From Chitinophagaceae bacterium BSSC1 (GTDB lineage: Bacteria; Bacteroidota; Bacteroidia; Chitinophagales; Chitinophagaceae), in the NCBI GenBank assembly GCA_002256435.1, contig NKJC01000006.1:62001-126000 (forward strand): a stretch of 64,000 bases of DNA, written 5' to 3'. Below the pieces are notes generated by a model, which had not been told where the DNA came from, did no database searches, and saw nothing but the letters and a program-made list of their open reading frames with translations. The position numbers were made by a program, and so were the translations under genes. This document shows, piece by piece, positions 42,801 to 50,654 of the stretch (the first letter of the stretch is position 1; the number at the start of each line of letters is the position of its first letter).

Positions 42801-43148
42801 TTACGCGTGTAGTAACTCTTTTTTAGCCATCAAAGCGTCAACAGTTTCTTCATATGCTTCGTCTGCAACACAGCAGTCTACTGGACATACAGAAGCACAC
42901 TGTGGTTCTTCGTGAAAACCTTGGCACTCAGTGCATTTGTTGGGAGTAATATAGTAAGTGTCAGTACTGATCGGCGCAAAACGCTGGTCGGCAGTTGCAA
43001 CAGTTCCATCTAAAAGGGTAAAACTGCCCTTTACAGTGGTACCATCGGCTAAAGCCCATTCAACACCACCCTCATAGATAGCGTTATTAGGACATTCGGG
43101 TTCACATGCCCCGCAATTGATGCATTCTTCGGTAATCTTAATAGCCAT
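42801..43148 (-). CDS. 2[4Fe-4S] ferredoxin
   Basis: 115 residues. The first cluster motif is CINCGACEPEC (cysteines 9, 12, 15 and 19); the second is C-x2-C-x8-C-x3-C in CTECQGFHEEPQCASVCPVDC. The clostridial-type fold carries an insertion of about 35 residues between the motifs (ADGTTVKGSFTLLDG), as in the Alv-type ferredoxins of several proteobacteria. It is a cytosolic one-electron carrier. It is divergent from the acyl-CoA reductase gene and the two share overlapping promoters, suggesting joint control. Its redox partner cannot be told from sequence. Confidence 0.93.
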   Translation of the reverse strand: MAIKITEECINCGACEPECPNNAIYEGGVEWALADGTTVKGSFTLLDGTVATADQRFAPISTDTYYITPNKCTECQGFHEEPQCASVCPVDCCVADEAYEETVDALMAKKELLHA

Positions 43149-43154
43149 ACAAAT

Positions 43155-43183
43155 TTGATTTGAAAAGTTAGTAACTACATTTG
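43155..43183 (+). promoter_or_regulatory. promoter of the acyl-CoA reductase gene
   Basis: TTG (43155-43157), 18-base spacer and TACATTTG (43176-43183) match the Bacteroidota consensus, with the start of transcription expected near 43190, 17 bases before the ATG at 43207. Confidence 0.7.
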
Positions 43184-43188
43184 CAGCT

Positions 43189-43218
43189 CAAATTTAAGAC
43201 TGACTGATGACTTTACAA
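43189..43218 (-). promoter_or_regulatory. promoter of the ferredoxin gene
   Basis: Minus-strand TTG (43218-43216), 19-base spacer and TAAATTTG (43196-43189) match the consensus exactly. The -33 element lies inside the reductase coding region, so the two divergent promoters are interleaved. Confidence 0.75.
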
Positions 43219-44205
43219 ACAAGAATTCAAATAATGGGGCAATTGGGCAAATATCTTTTAGAAGATGGCCCTATTTGGCAAGCATGCAAAGAGCGTGCTT
43301 ACCGGGAAAACCCATGGTTTATCCCTGAATTTATTGAAATAGCCAGTAGACAGATTGCAGAAAAATTTCTGCAAGCCGATCTTCTGGAGCCATGGGCAAA
43401 TCACTATGCCATCCAAGACCAACCCCAGCGGCCCCATACCATTGGTTTGGTAATGGCGGGAAATATACCCTTAGTTGGCTTTCATGACCTGCTTTGCTGC
43501 TTTATCAGTGGTCATTATACCCTGATCAAAACATCTTCTAAGGATGATGTACTCATTAAACACCTGGTTGCAAAAATGCTGGAATGGAACCCTGAAACAG
43601 CCAACCTGATTGGGTTTGCTGAAAATTTAAAAGGCTGTGACGCTTATATAGCTACTGGCAGTAATAATTCCAGCCGCTATTTTGAATACTATTTTGGCAA
43701 ATACCCCAATATTATTCGGAAAAACCGCACTTCGGTAGCGGTTTTAGATGGAACAGAAACAGCCGAAGAGTTGGATTTATTGGCAGACGATATTCAGTTC
43801 TATTTTGGCTTGGGCTGCCGAAATATTACCCAAATCTATGTTCCAAAGGACTATGATTTTATCCCCTTGTTGCAAGCCTTGCGCAAGTACGATTATTTCA
43901 TGGATTACCACAAATACAAACACAATTTTGACTACCATTTGGCCATTTTAATCATGGGTAATAAGTATTATATGAGCAATGAAAGTCTGATTTTGACTGA
44001 AAATATTGCAGCTTTTTCACCGGTTAGTCAGGTACATTATGCCTATTATTCAGACAAAGAAGAAGCATTACTTGGGTTGTCCAACAACAACACTATACAG
44101 TGTGTAGTGGGGCATGATCAAATAGCATTTGGAAAAGCACAACAACCTGGTCTATTTGACTATGCAGATGGGGTGGATACCATGCAATTCCTTGTCAGTC
44201 TTTGA
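43207..44205 (+). CDS. acyl-CoA reductase, LuxC-like
   Basis: 332 residues. TIGLVMAGNIPLVGFHDLLCCF (about 77-98) is the nucleotide-binding loop of the LuxC/aldehyde dehydrogenase-like fold, and YFGLGCRNITQIYVP (199-213) contains the acyl-accepting cysteine in the family's G-x-G-C-R-N context. Such enzymes reduce acyl-CoA or acyl-ACP to fatty aldehydes with NADPH. No LuxD, LuxE or luciferase genes are here, so bioluminescence is not implied; lipid or pigment metabolism is more likely. It is divergent from the ferredoxin gene. Length is shorter than Vibrio LuxC (about 480). Confidence 0.85.
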   Translation: MTLQTRIQIMGQLGKYLLEDGPIWQACKERAYRENPWFIPEFIEIASRQIAEKFLQADLLEPWANHYAIQDQPQRPHTIGLVMAGNIPLVGFHDLLCCFISGHYTLIKTSSKDDVLIKHLVAKMLEWNPETANLIGFAENLKGCDAYIATGSNNSSRYFEYYFGKYPNIIRKNRTSVAVLDGTETAEELDLLADDIQFYFGLGCRNITQIYVPKDYDFIPLLQALRKYDYFMDYHKYKHNFDYHLAILIMGNKYYMSNESLILTENIAAFSPVSQVHYAYYSDKEEALLGLSNNNTIQCVVGHDQIAFGKAQQPGLFDYADGVDTMQFLVSL

Positions 44206-44401
44206 TTTTAACGCTGCTAAAACAGTGATTTAACAAAATGAGCTGAAAATAAAACGCATTCTTACCTACATTTATAGCTGCACCATTGGCCGCAAAACAT
44301 TTGTTAAATAAGACAGAAGGTATGCTGCCATTTCTACAGTTTTTTTTATTTGCTGTTGGAAAGGCATGAAATTTGAATCACCCACAAAAAAGAGCACGCA
44401 T

Positions 44402-45925
44402 ATGAATTTCAAAAACATTTTAGCCATTGTGGCCATCAGCGCCAGTACCGCAGTTGTTAGCGTATGGGGTTATGGCAAATTTGTGGAGCGCCAATTTGCT
44501 GGCGTACAAGAACCAGGAAAACTCCCGGTGAATTATGCCGGTTTTTTTGGTGACAAAGCTGCACCCGGTACAGCAGTTGATTTTACAGCGGCGGCCACGT
44601 CCGCAACACCTGCTGTAGTGCATATTAAAACCCGTACCAAGGCCAAACAAGTGAGTAATAGCCAACGTCAGCGTAATCCATTCTCAGATTTATTTGGTGG
44701 GGATGATGCCTTTGGCGATTTCTTTGGTGGTCCAAGGATGATTCCTGAACAACGCGCCAGTGGTAGTGGGGTTGTTATTACTGATGATGGATATATTGTA
44801 ACCAATAATCACGTGGTGGATGGTGCCGATGAAATTAACGTTACCCTACCCAATAAAAAATCATATAAAGCCACCGTGATTGGAGCTGACCCAAGTAGTG
44901 ATATTGCAGTGATTAAAATTGAAGGAAAGGGCTTCCCCTATTTAGTATATGGTAATAGTGATGAAGTAAAATTGGGCCAATGGGTTTTGGCAATTGGTTA
45001 CCCCTTGAACTTAGATGTAACTGTAACTGCAGGTATAGTAAGTGCAAAATCTAGATCTATTGGCATCAATGGTCAACAAAGCAATAGCCCAGTAGAATCA
45101 TTTATTCAAACAGATGCCGCAGTTAACCCAGGCAATAGTGGTGGTGCACTGATCAACACCAATGGTGAGTTAATTGGGATTAATTCTGCCATTGCTTCTC
45201 CTACTGGATCTTATGCTGGTTATTCTTATGCCATTCCTGTAAATATGGCTAAGAAAATTGTAACTGATATTGTGAAATTTGGAACCGTTCAAAGAGCTTA
45301 TATAGGCATTAACTATGCAGGGGAAAATATTCCTGATGAAGCCAAAAAACAATTGGAAAAAGAAATTGGTGTAGCTTATAAAGAAGGAGAAGGTGTATAT
45401 GTAACAGGTGTTCCAGAAGGTGGTGCTGCAGCCAATGCTGGTTTGAAAAAAGGCGATATCATTACCAAGGTCAATGGCGCCAATGTTACCAATGGTCCTG
45501 AATTACAAGAACAAGTTGCTAGGTACAAACCAGGTGATAAAATCTCTTTGGTTTACAAGCGTGGTGGTTCAGAAAATACGGTAAGTCTTACCTTGAAAAA
45601 CAAAGCCGGTAATACCGATGTAGTAAAAGTAAGTGGCATTATGGAGCAATTGGGTGGAGACCTTGAAGATGTAGACAAGAAAACCGCCACTGCTAATGAA
45701 ATAGCAGGTGGTGTGGTTGTGAAAAAAATAGGAACAGGTTTACTGAAAAATACCAAGATGCAAGAAGGATTTATCATTACCAGCGTGAACCAACAAGAGA
45801 TCAAAAATATGGACGAATTAAAAACCGCTTTGGTAGCAGCAAAAGGTGGTTCAGTAAGGCTAGAAGGTATCTATCCTGGATACAATGGCACTTATGCTTA
45901 CCCATTGAATTTGAAAGCTGAATAA
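44402..45925 (+). CDS. HtrA/Do-type periplasmic serine protease
   Basis: 507 residues from ATG at 44402, which starts a signal-anchor (FKNILAIVAISASTAVVSVWGY); an in-frame ATG at 44366 adds 12 residues. The protease domain has His in TNNHVV, Asp in PSSDIAVIKI and Ser in NPGNSGGALI, and a G/F/D-rich LA-type loop (residues 85-112) precedes it. Two PDZ domains follow: GVYVTGVPEGGAAANAG with ITKVNGANV, and a second with GFIITSVNQQEI. The enzyme degrades or refolds damaged envelope proteins. It has a terminator after the stop and no operon partners. Confidence 0.95.
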   Translation: MNFKNILAIVAISASTAVVSVWGYGKFVERQFAGVQEPGKLPVNYAGFFGDKAAPGTAVDFTAAATSATPAVVHIKTRTKAKQVSNSQRQRNPFSDLFGGDDAFGDFFGGPRMIPEQRASGSGVVITDDGYIVTNNHVVDGADEINVTLPNKKSYKATVIGADPSSDIAVIKIEGKGFPYLVYGNSDEVKLGQWVLAIGYPLNLDVTVTAGIVSAKSRSIGINGQQSNSPVESFIQTDAAVNPGNSGGALINTNGELIGINSAIASPTGSYAGYSYAIPVNMAKKIVTDIVKFGTVQRAYIGINYAGENIPDEAKKQLEKEIGVAYKEGEGVYVTGVPEGGAAANAGLKKGDIITKVNGANVTNGPELQEQVARYKPGDKISLVYKRGGSENTVSLTLKNKAGNTDVVKVSGIMEQLGGDLEDVDKKTATANEIAGGVVVKKIGTGLLKNTKMQEGFIITSVNQQEIKNMDELKTALVAAKGGSVRLEGIYPGYNGTYAYPLNLKAE

Positions 45926-45943
45926 GAGATAACCATACACATG

Positions 45944-45977
45944 AAAAAGCCGCTGGAATTTGTTCCGCGGCTTTTTT
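45944..45977 (+). terminator. intrinsic terminator of the HtrA gene
   Basis: AAAAAGCCGC (45944-45953) pairs with GCGGCTTTTT (45967-45976), with an inner GGAA/TTCC extension and one bulge. It starts 19 bases after the stop; the outer A/T runs make it usable by the convergent GH13 gene too. Confidence 0.85.
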
Positions 45978-46001
45978 ATTTATTTGATCAATGGGTTGGG
46001 T

Positions 46002-47270
46002 TTAGCTAACCAGATGGTAGACCAAATAATCTCCTGCCATTAATTCAAAGGATTCTCCAGGTTGGAATGCATATTGCAAATCTGAAAATAAACTTTCAAA
46101 TAGTCCATTTAACCAAGGATGATCCACCCTTATTTTCAAGGCATTTTTATTTGAAAGATTTAGTAGTACCAAAACTACTTCCTGGCCATGCTTGCGCAGA
46201 TAACCCATTAGTTCTCCGCTATGATCACTGGGCAATACAAATGTTTCACCTAGGGATAATGCTTTATTAGTCTTTCTTAAAGATAAGAGAGACTGAAAAA
46301 AAGGCTCCATCACAAAGGGCTGTTTCCAATCAATAGCGTCTTTGTCAAAAAACAGTAGCCTTCTTTGGTTGGGTATTTCTTGCCCACTATAGATTAAGGG
46401 TATACCCTGCCATGTTGCTGAAAATACCCACCATGCTTTGGCAGTAAAACCATATTTCTCTTGCTCTGTGCCATTCCAGCTATTCTCATCATGGTTAGAA
46501 GTAAAATATAATTTGGTGGCGTTATATGGATATTGGGAATAACTGTGCAGGTTATTACGTAGGTCATTTAAAGAAGCGGCTCCTTTACTAATTTTTTCTG
46601 TGGTATGCATCCAGTTCCATGCATAACTCACATCAAATGCTTGATGGTAAGCTGGCTCGTCACATTCTGCTAACCAAAACAGGGGTTTGATTGCATCACA
46701 TTCTTTTCTAGCATGAACCCAGAAGTCTAGCGGAACTAAATGTGCCATATCGCACCTAAATCCATCAATGTCACATTCCCTTACCCAATATTGCATGGCT
46801 TTGATCATGGCTTGGCGCATATTGGCTTGGCGATAATCTAGGTCTATTACGTCTTTCCAACCATTGACTTCTGTAAAAACGCCATTAGCGTCTTTGACAT
46901 ACCAATCAGGGTGTTCAAATGTCCAGTGATGATCCCAGCCTGTATGATTGGCTACCCAATCAATGATTAGTTTAAAACCCAGTTGGTGTGCTGTTTCTAC
47001 CAATTGCTTAAAGTCATTTAAACTGCCGAATTCCGGATTGATCCTGGTATAACTACTACAGGCATAATAGGATCCTAATGAACCAAGTCTTTCTTTTTGA
47101 CTAATGGGTGTAATAGGCATTAACCAAAGAATCTCTACACCCATGGCTTTGAGCCTAGGTAAGTGTTTAGAGAATGCTAGAAAACTACCTTCCTCTGTAT
47201 ATTGGCGAATATTCACCTCATAAATATTCGAATCTTTGGCCCAGGGTACCATTGAAAAAATCTTACTCAT
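46002..47270 (-). CDS. glycoside hydrolase family 13 (alpha-amylase family) enzyme
   Basis: 422 residues, no signal peptide, so it is cytosolic. The four family regions are present: DWVANHT (104-110), DGFRCDMAH with the nucleophile Asp174, LAECDE with the acid/base Glu202, and FTSNHDEN with the transition-state Asp261. An N-terminal region with EVNIRQYTEEGSF is typical of the intracellular GH13 group in Bacteroidota. There is a C-terminal beta domain. It should act on alpha-glucans or maltooligosaccharides. On the minus strand an AAGGAG sequence lies about 10 bases before the ATG, an unusually good Shine-Dalgarno site for this phylum. Confidence 0.9.
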   Translation of the reverse strand: MSKIFSMVPWAKDSNIYEVNIRQYTEEGSFLAFSKHLPRLKAMGVEILWLMPITPISQKERLGSLGSYYACSSYTRINPEFGSLNDFKQLVETAHQLGFKLIIDWVANHTGWDHHWTFEHPDWYVKDANGVFTEVNGWKDVIDLDYRQANMRQAMIKAMQYWVRECDIDGFRCDMAHLVPLDFWVHARKECDAIKPLFWLAECDEPAYHQAFDVSYAWNWMHTTEKISKGAASLNDLRNNLHSYSQYPYNATKLYFTSNHDENSWNGTEQEKYGFTAKAWWVFSATWQGIPLIYSGQEIPNQRRLLFFDKDAIDWKQPFVMEPFFQSLLSLRKTNKALSLGETFVLPSDHSGELMGYLRKHGQEVVLVLLNLSNKNALKIRVDHPWLNGLFESLFSDLQYAFQPGESFELMAGDYLVYHLVS

Positions 47271-47272
47271 AA

Positions 47273-47303
47273 TTGCTCGTCTCCTTACAAAGAAATAGTT
47301 TTA
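47273..47303 (+). promoter_or_regulatory. promoter of the APC permease gene
   Basis: TTG (47273-47275), 20-base spacer and TAGTTTTA (47296-47303), one base from TAnnTTTG. The transcript would begin within a few bases of the ATG at 47311. Confidence 0.5.
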
Positions 47304-47310
47304 TGCTTAC

Positions 47311-48660
47311 ATGAACGTTGATAATCAACCAAAACTAGAAAGAAAGATAAGTCTTTTGCAGGCTACAGCCATCAATATGACCGATATGGTGGGCATTGGT
47401 CCCTTTGTGGTTTTAAGCATGGTGGCAGAAATAATGCAGGGGCCTTGGTTCCTATATGCCTGGGTGGCTGGCGCCGTTTTATCGCTGGTAGATGCCATGA
47501 TCTGGAGTCAATTAGGGGCCACTTATCCCCTTGCCGGTGGCAGCTACAATTTTCTAAAAGAGGGTTTTGGACCCAAATGGGGTAAGCTCATGAGTTTTCT
47601 ATTTGTATGGCAAACCATGATTCAAGCCCCCTTGGTCATTGCCTCTGCAGCCATTGGATTTGCCAGTTATTTTCAGTTTCTGCATCCCACTAGCATTTGG
47701 CAGTCAAAAGCTTTGAGTGGGGCCTTGGTAATCTTGATTGTAGTCTTATTGTATAGGAAAATAGAAGCCATTGGTAAGATCAGTGTGCTACTCTGGTCTG
47801 GTGTACTCATTACCATGGCTTGGTTAATTGGCGGAGGATTATTACACGGGAATTTTATGGCTCCCATTCAACAAATCAATGTTGGATTAAAACTGGATTA
47901 TGCTTTTGCAACAGCCCTTGGCTTTGCTAGTGTAAAAACCATCTATAGTTATTTGGGGTATTATAATGTTTGCCACTTGGGTGGTGAGATTGTTGCTCCT
48001 GAAAAAAACATTCCAAAAAGCATGTTTATTTCTATTGCAGGTATTGCATTTCTGTATCTGATGATGAATATTAGTGTGGCTTCTGTGCTACCCTTGGAAC
48101 AGATTAAACAGAGTAAATTTGTGGTAAGTGAATTTGTACAAACATTATCTGGCCCTACTGCTGCTAATATTGCCACCATTCTAATTTTATGGGTAGCATT
48201 TGCATCCGTATTTTCTGCCACATTGGGTTATAGTAGAATTCCTTATGCTGCGGCAAAAGATGGTGCTTTTTTCAAAGTATTCGCTAACCTACATCCCACC
48301 AAACATTTCCCGCATATCTCCTTATTGGTATTGGGCGGCGTGGCATTTGTATTTAGCCTTTTATTCAAATTGCACGAGGTAATTAGCGCTATCTTGGCCA
48401 TGCGAATCCTGATTCAATTCATTGGTCAAGGTATTGGATTGCTACTCTTGGTAAAAAGAAAATCGCACAAGCATTTTGCTTGGAAAATGCCGCTTTATCC
48501 CCTACCAGTAATCCTTGCCATTATTATTTGGGGCTTGGTGTTTTTATCTACCGGAAAACAAATGATGTTAGGTGGACTAACGGTAATAGGACTTGGCCTG
48601 ATTGCTTTTGTGATCAAGCAAAAAAGATTGTCTCAATGGCCTTTTGAACAAAAAGATTAA
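47311..48660 (+). CDS. APC family amino acid permease
   Basis: 449 residues with about 12 hydrophobic helices. The N-terminus ISLLQATAINMTDMVGIGPFVVLS is helix 1 with the GIGPF-type unwound segment that binds the substrate amine and carboxyl in the LeuT fold; TYPLAGGSYNFLKEGFGP is the conserved loop and helix 3 start. It imports amino acids or polyamines across the inner membrane by proton or sodium coupling. Specificity is not clear. Its last 4 bases overlap the end of the convergent symporter gene (48657-48660). Confidence 0.9.
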   Translation: MNVDNQPKLERKISLLQATAINMTDMVGIGPFVVLSMVAEIMQGPWFLYAWVAGAVLSLVDAMIWSQLGATYPLAGGSYNFLKEGFGPKWGKLMSFLFVWQTMIQAPLVIASAAIGFASYFQFLHPTSIWQSKALSGALVILIVVLLYRKIEAIGKISVLLWSGVLITMAWLIGGGLLHGNFMAPIQQINVGLKLDYAFATALGFASVKTIYSYLGYYNVCHLGGEIVAPEKNIPKSMFISIAGIAFLYLMMNISVASVLPLEQIKQSKFVVSEFVQTLSGPTAANIATILILWVAFASVFSATLGYSRIPYAAAKDGAFFKVFANLHPTKHFPHISLLVLGGVAFVFSLLFKLHEVISAILAMRILIQFIGQGIGLLLLVKRKSHKHFAWKMPLYPLPVILAIIIWGLVFLSTGKQMMLGGLTVIGLGLIAFVIKQKRLSQWPFEQKD

Positions 48661-50375
48661 GCTGTTTTATTGGGCAAAATTTGTTGCGCAACCCATGCTA
48701 GGATTACTACTGCCAAAGCACCTACCACATTGAGCCATAAGAATCCTAAACCAATGATATTGTATTTGTCTAATAAGAAAAATGCAACCACTATCAGCTC
48801 TCCCAAAATGGCTGCTATAAACACGGCGTTGGACTGTACCTTTTTCAAATAAAAGGCTACCAAAAAAATGCCCAAAATCACTCCATAGAATAAGGATCCC
48901 AAGATATTAACCACTTCAATCAAGCTGCCCATACCGGTAGCAAATTCCGCTGTAATCACACAAAAAATTCCCCAACCCAGAGTATAATATTTTGATACTC
49001 TATATTCACTGGCACATTGCTCCGCATTGTCCCTGTTATAGGTTGCACCTCTAAATCTTACATGAAAATCAATCATGGTGCAGGACGCCAATGAATTCAA
49101 TGCAGCGGCAATAGAACCCCATGCAGCTAAGAAAATAATGGCAATTAAAAGACCAACCAACCCCTTTGGTAAAAAGTCTATGACAAAACGCAAAAAGATA
49201 TAATTGGTATCATTGGTATCAGAAGCAGGAAGCGCTTTTTTCAAGACTTCTTTATAGGCTTTTTGAGTGGCGGCCATTTTCCCAGAGCCTAGTTTCAAAC
49301 TATCTTTAAAACCTTCATCACCCTTTATTACATAGGTTTTGCTATAGGCTTGTTGTTGTAACTGCTCTTGCATAAACCTATTTTCCAATTTGCCCAAGGT
49401 ATCGGCATAAGCTGTGGTCTTGGCTTTTTCTGCAACAGCTTGATTAAAGAAAACCGGCGCACTATGAAACTGATAAAAAGTAAAGAGCAAAGCGCCTAGT
49501 AACAAAATAGAAAATTGCATGGGTACTTTTACCAATCCATTCATCAACAATCCAATCTTACTTTCTGTATTGTCTTTGGCTGTTAAATAGCGCCCAACCT
49601 GACTTTGGTCTGTTCCAAAATAAGAGAGTGCTAAGAAGAACCCTCCAATAACTCCACTAATTAAATTGTATCGGTCTTTCCAGTCAAATCCTTTTTCCGT
49701 AAATCCAGTGGTAATCACGTTTAATTTTCCTGAGGCACCACTTACTTTTAGCGCATCGGCAAAGCCTACCCCTGCTGGTAAATAGTGGACTACTAAATAA
49801 CCCGCTAAAAACATGCCTATAAAGATGATGACCATTTGCAATTGTTGGGTATATGCAACTGCTCTGGCGCCACCACTCACGGTATAAATAATGAGTAAGC
49901 CACCCATGACAATATTGGTGTAAAAAATATCCCAACCCAATAAAGAACTAAGAATAATAGAAGGTGCATAGATACTAATGCCGGTAGAAAGCCCGCGTGA
50001 AATTAAGAACAGTGAAGACGTAAACACCCTTGTCTTTACGTCAAATCTTTGTTCTAAAAATTCATAGGCGGTAAAGACTTTTAATTTATTGAAGAGTGGT
50101 ACAAAACTGATACAGATGATGACCATGGCAATGGGCAATCCAAAATAGTATTGCACAAAGCGCATACCGTCTGTATAGGCTTGTCCTGGCGCAGATAGAA
50201 AAGTTATGGCACTGGCTTGGGTACCCATGATACTCAAAAGCACCAACCACCATGGCATACTTCTATTGCTCAAAAAATAACCTTCTAGGTTTTTGGCCGT
50301 GCGGCTTTTATACAAGCCATAGGCAATGATGCCTAGCAATGTGGCAACCAATACTATCCAGTCTATACTACTCAT
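48657..50375 (-). CDS. sodium:solute symporter
   Basis: 572 residues. The start is fixed at 50375 because that ATG overlaps the stop of the upstream 40-residue gene (ATGA), although the frame stays open to 50396. About 13 membrane helices, with SSIDWIVLVATLLGI as helix 1, LSNRSMPWWLVLLSIMGTQASAITFLSAPGQAY (helices 1-2, sodium site) and AAWGSIAAALNSLASCTMIDF as the conserved late helix, mark the SSS family. An extra soluble loop of about 100 residues (about 300-400) is unusual. It should take up a sugar, sialic acid or amino acid with Na+. It is last in the M14-PIG-L-small proteins-symporter operon. Confidence 0.9.
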   Translation of the reverse strand: MSSIDWIVLVATLLGIIAYGLYKSRTAKNLEGYFLSNRSMPWWLVLLSIMGTQASAITFLSAPGQAYTDGMRFVQYYFGLPIAMVIICISFVPLFNKLKVFTAYEFLEQRFDVKTRVFTSSLFLISRGLSTGISIYAPSIILSSLLGWDIFYTNIVMGGLLIIYTVSGGARAVAYTQQLQMVIIFIGMFLAGYLVVHYLPAGVGFADALKVSGASGKLNVITTGFTEKGFDWKDRYNLISGVIGGFFLALSYFGTDQSQVGRYLTAKDNTESKIGLLMNGLVKVPMQFSILLLGALLFTFYQFHSAPVFFNQAVAEKAKTTAYADTLGKLENRFMQEQLQQQAYSKTYVIKGDEGFKDSLKLGSGKMAATQKAYKEVLKKALPASDTNDTNYIFLRFVIDFLPKGLVGLLIAIIFLAAWGSIAAALNSLASCTMIDFHVRFRGATYNRDNAEQCASEYRVSKYYTLGWGIFCVITAEFATGMGSLIEVVNILGSLFYGVILGIFLVAFYLKKVQSNAVFIAAILGELIVVAFFLLDKYNIIGLGFLWLNVVGALAVVILAWVAQQILPNKTA

Positions 50376-50494
50376 GAATAGGCGTTTGTAAACCAAATGA
50401 AGAATAAGATGAATAGCCCCAATACGGCCAATACAAACAGGTACCAGCCATTCCAGCTGGGAAATAAGGGGATTTTATGTTTTGGTTCCTGCAT
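50372..50494 (-). CDS. small membrane protein, 40 residues, upstream of the symporter
   Basis: ATG at 50494 opens 40 codons, ending TGA at 50372-50374. The peptide begins MQEPKHKIPLFPSWNGWY, followed by one membrane helix of about 20 residues (LFVLAVLGLFILFFIWF) and a short TNAYS tail. Its stop overlaps the symporter start by 4 bases (ATGA), a sign of translational coupling. No known domain. The order and overlap suggest an accessory subunit of the symporter, as small partners are known for some SSS-type carriers, but that is inference. The preceding 52-residue gene stops 1 base before its ATG. Confidence 0.72.
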   Translation of the reverse strand: MQEPKHKIPLFPSWNGWYLFVLAVLGLFILFFIWFTNAYS

Positions 50495-50495
50495 G

Positions 50496-50654
50496 TTATT
50501 TGTTGTTCTTGCTACTGATTAATCCACCAGCTAGTAATCCTAAACCTAGACCTACAATTAGACCTAGTTTTACATTCTTCAACAAAAGACCAATACCCAA
50601 AGCTATTAGTATTAAAGTTACTGCGCCAATTCTTCTACGGGGTTGTTGACTCAT
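50496..50654 (-). CDS. small membrane protein, 52 residues
   Basis: ATG at 50654 opens 52 codons, ending TAA at 50496-50498. A basic N-terminus (MSQQPRRR) is followed by IGAVTLILIALGIGLLLK and, after a short NVK turn, LGLIVGLGLGLLAGGLI, giving one or two membrane helices, and a C-terminal SSKNNK. Its ATG overlaps the PIG-L stop by 4 bases (ATGA). No family recognised; the glycine-rich helix resembles small membrane-embedded proteins of unknown role. It lies in the operon between the deacetylase and the 40-residue protein. Confidence 0.72.
   Translation of the reverse strand: MSQQPRRRIGAVTLILIALGIGLLLKNVKLGLIVGLGLGLLAGGLISSKNNK

Noticed and set aside
43207..44205. Bioluminescence (lux) operon
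   Set aside because: Only a LuxC-like reductase is present; there are no luxA, B, D or E genes nearby.
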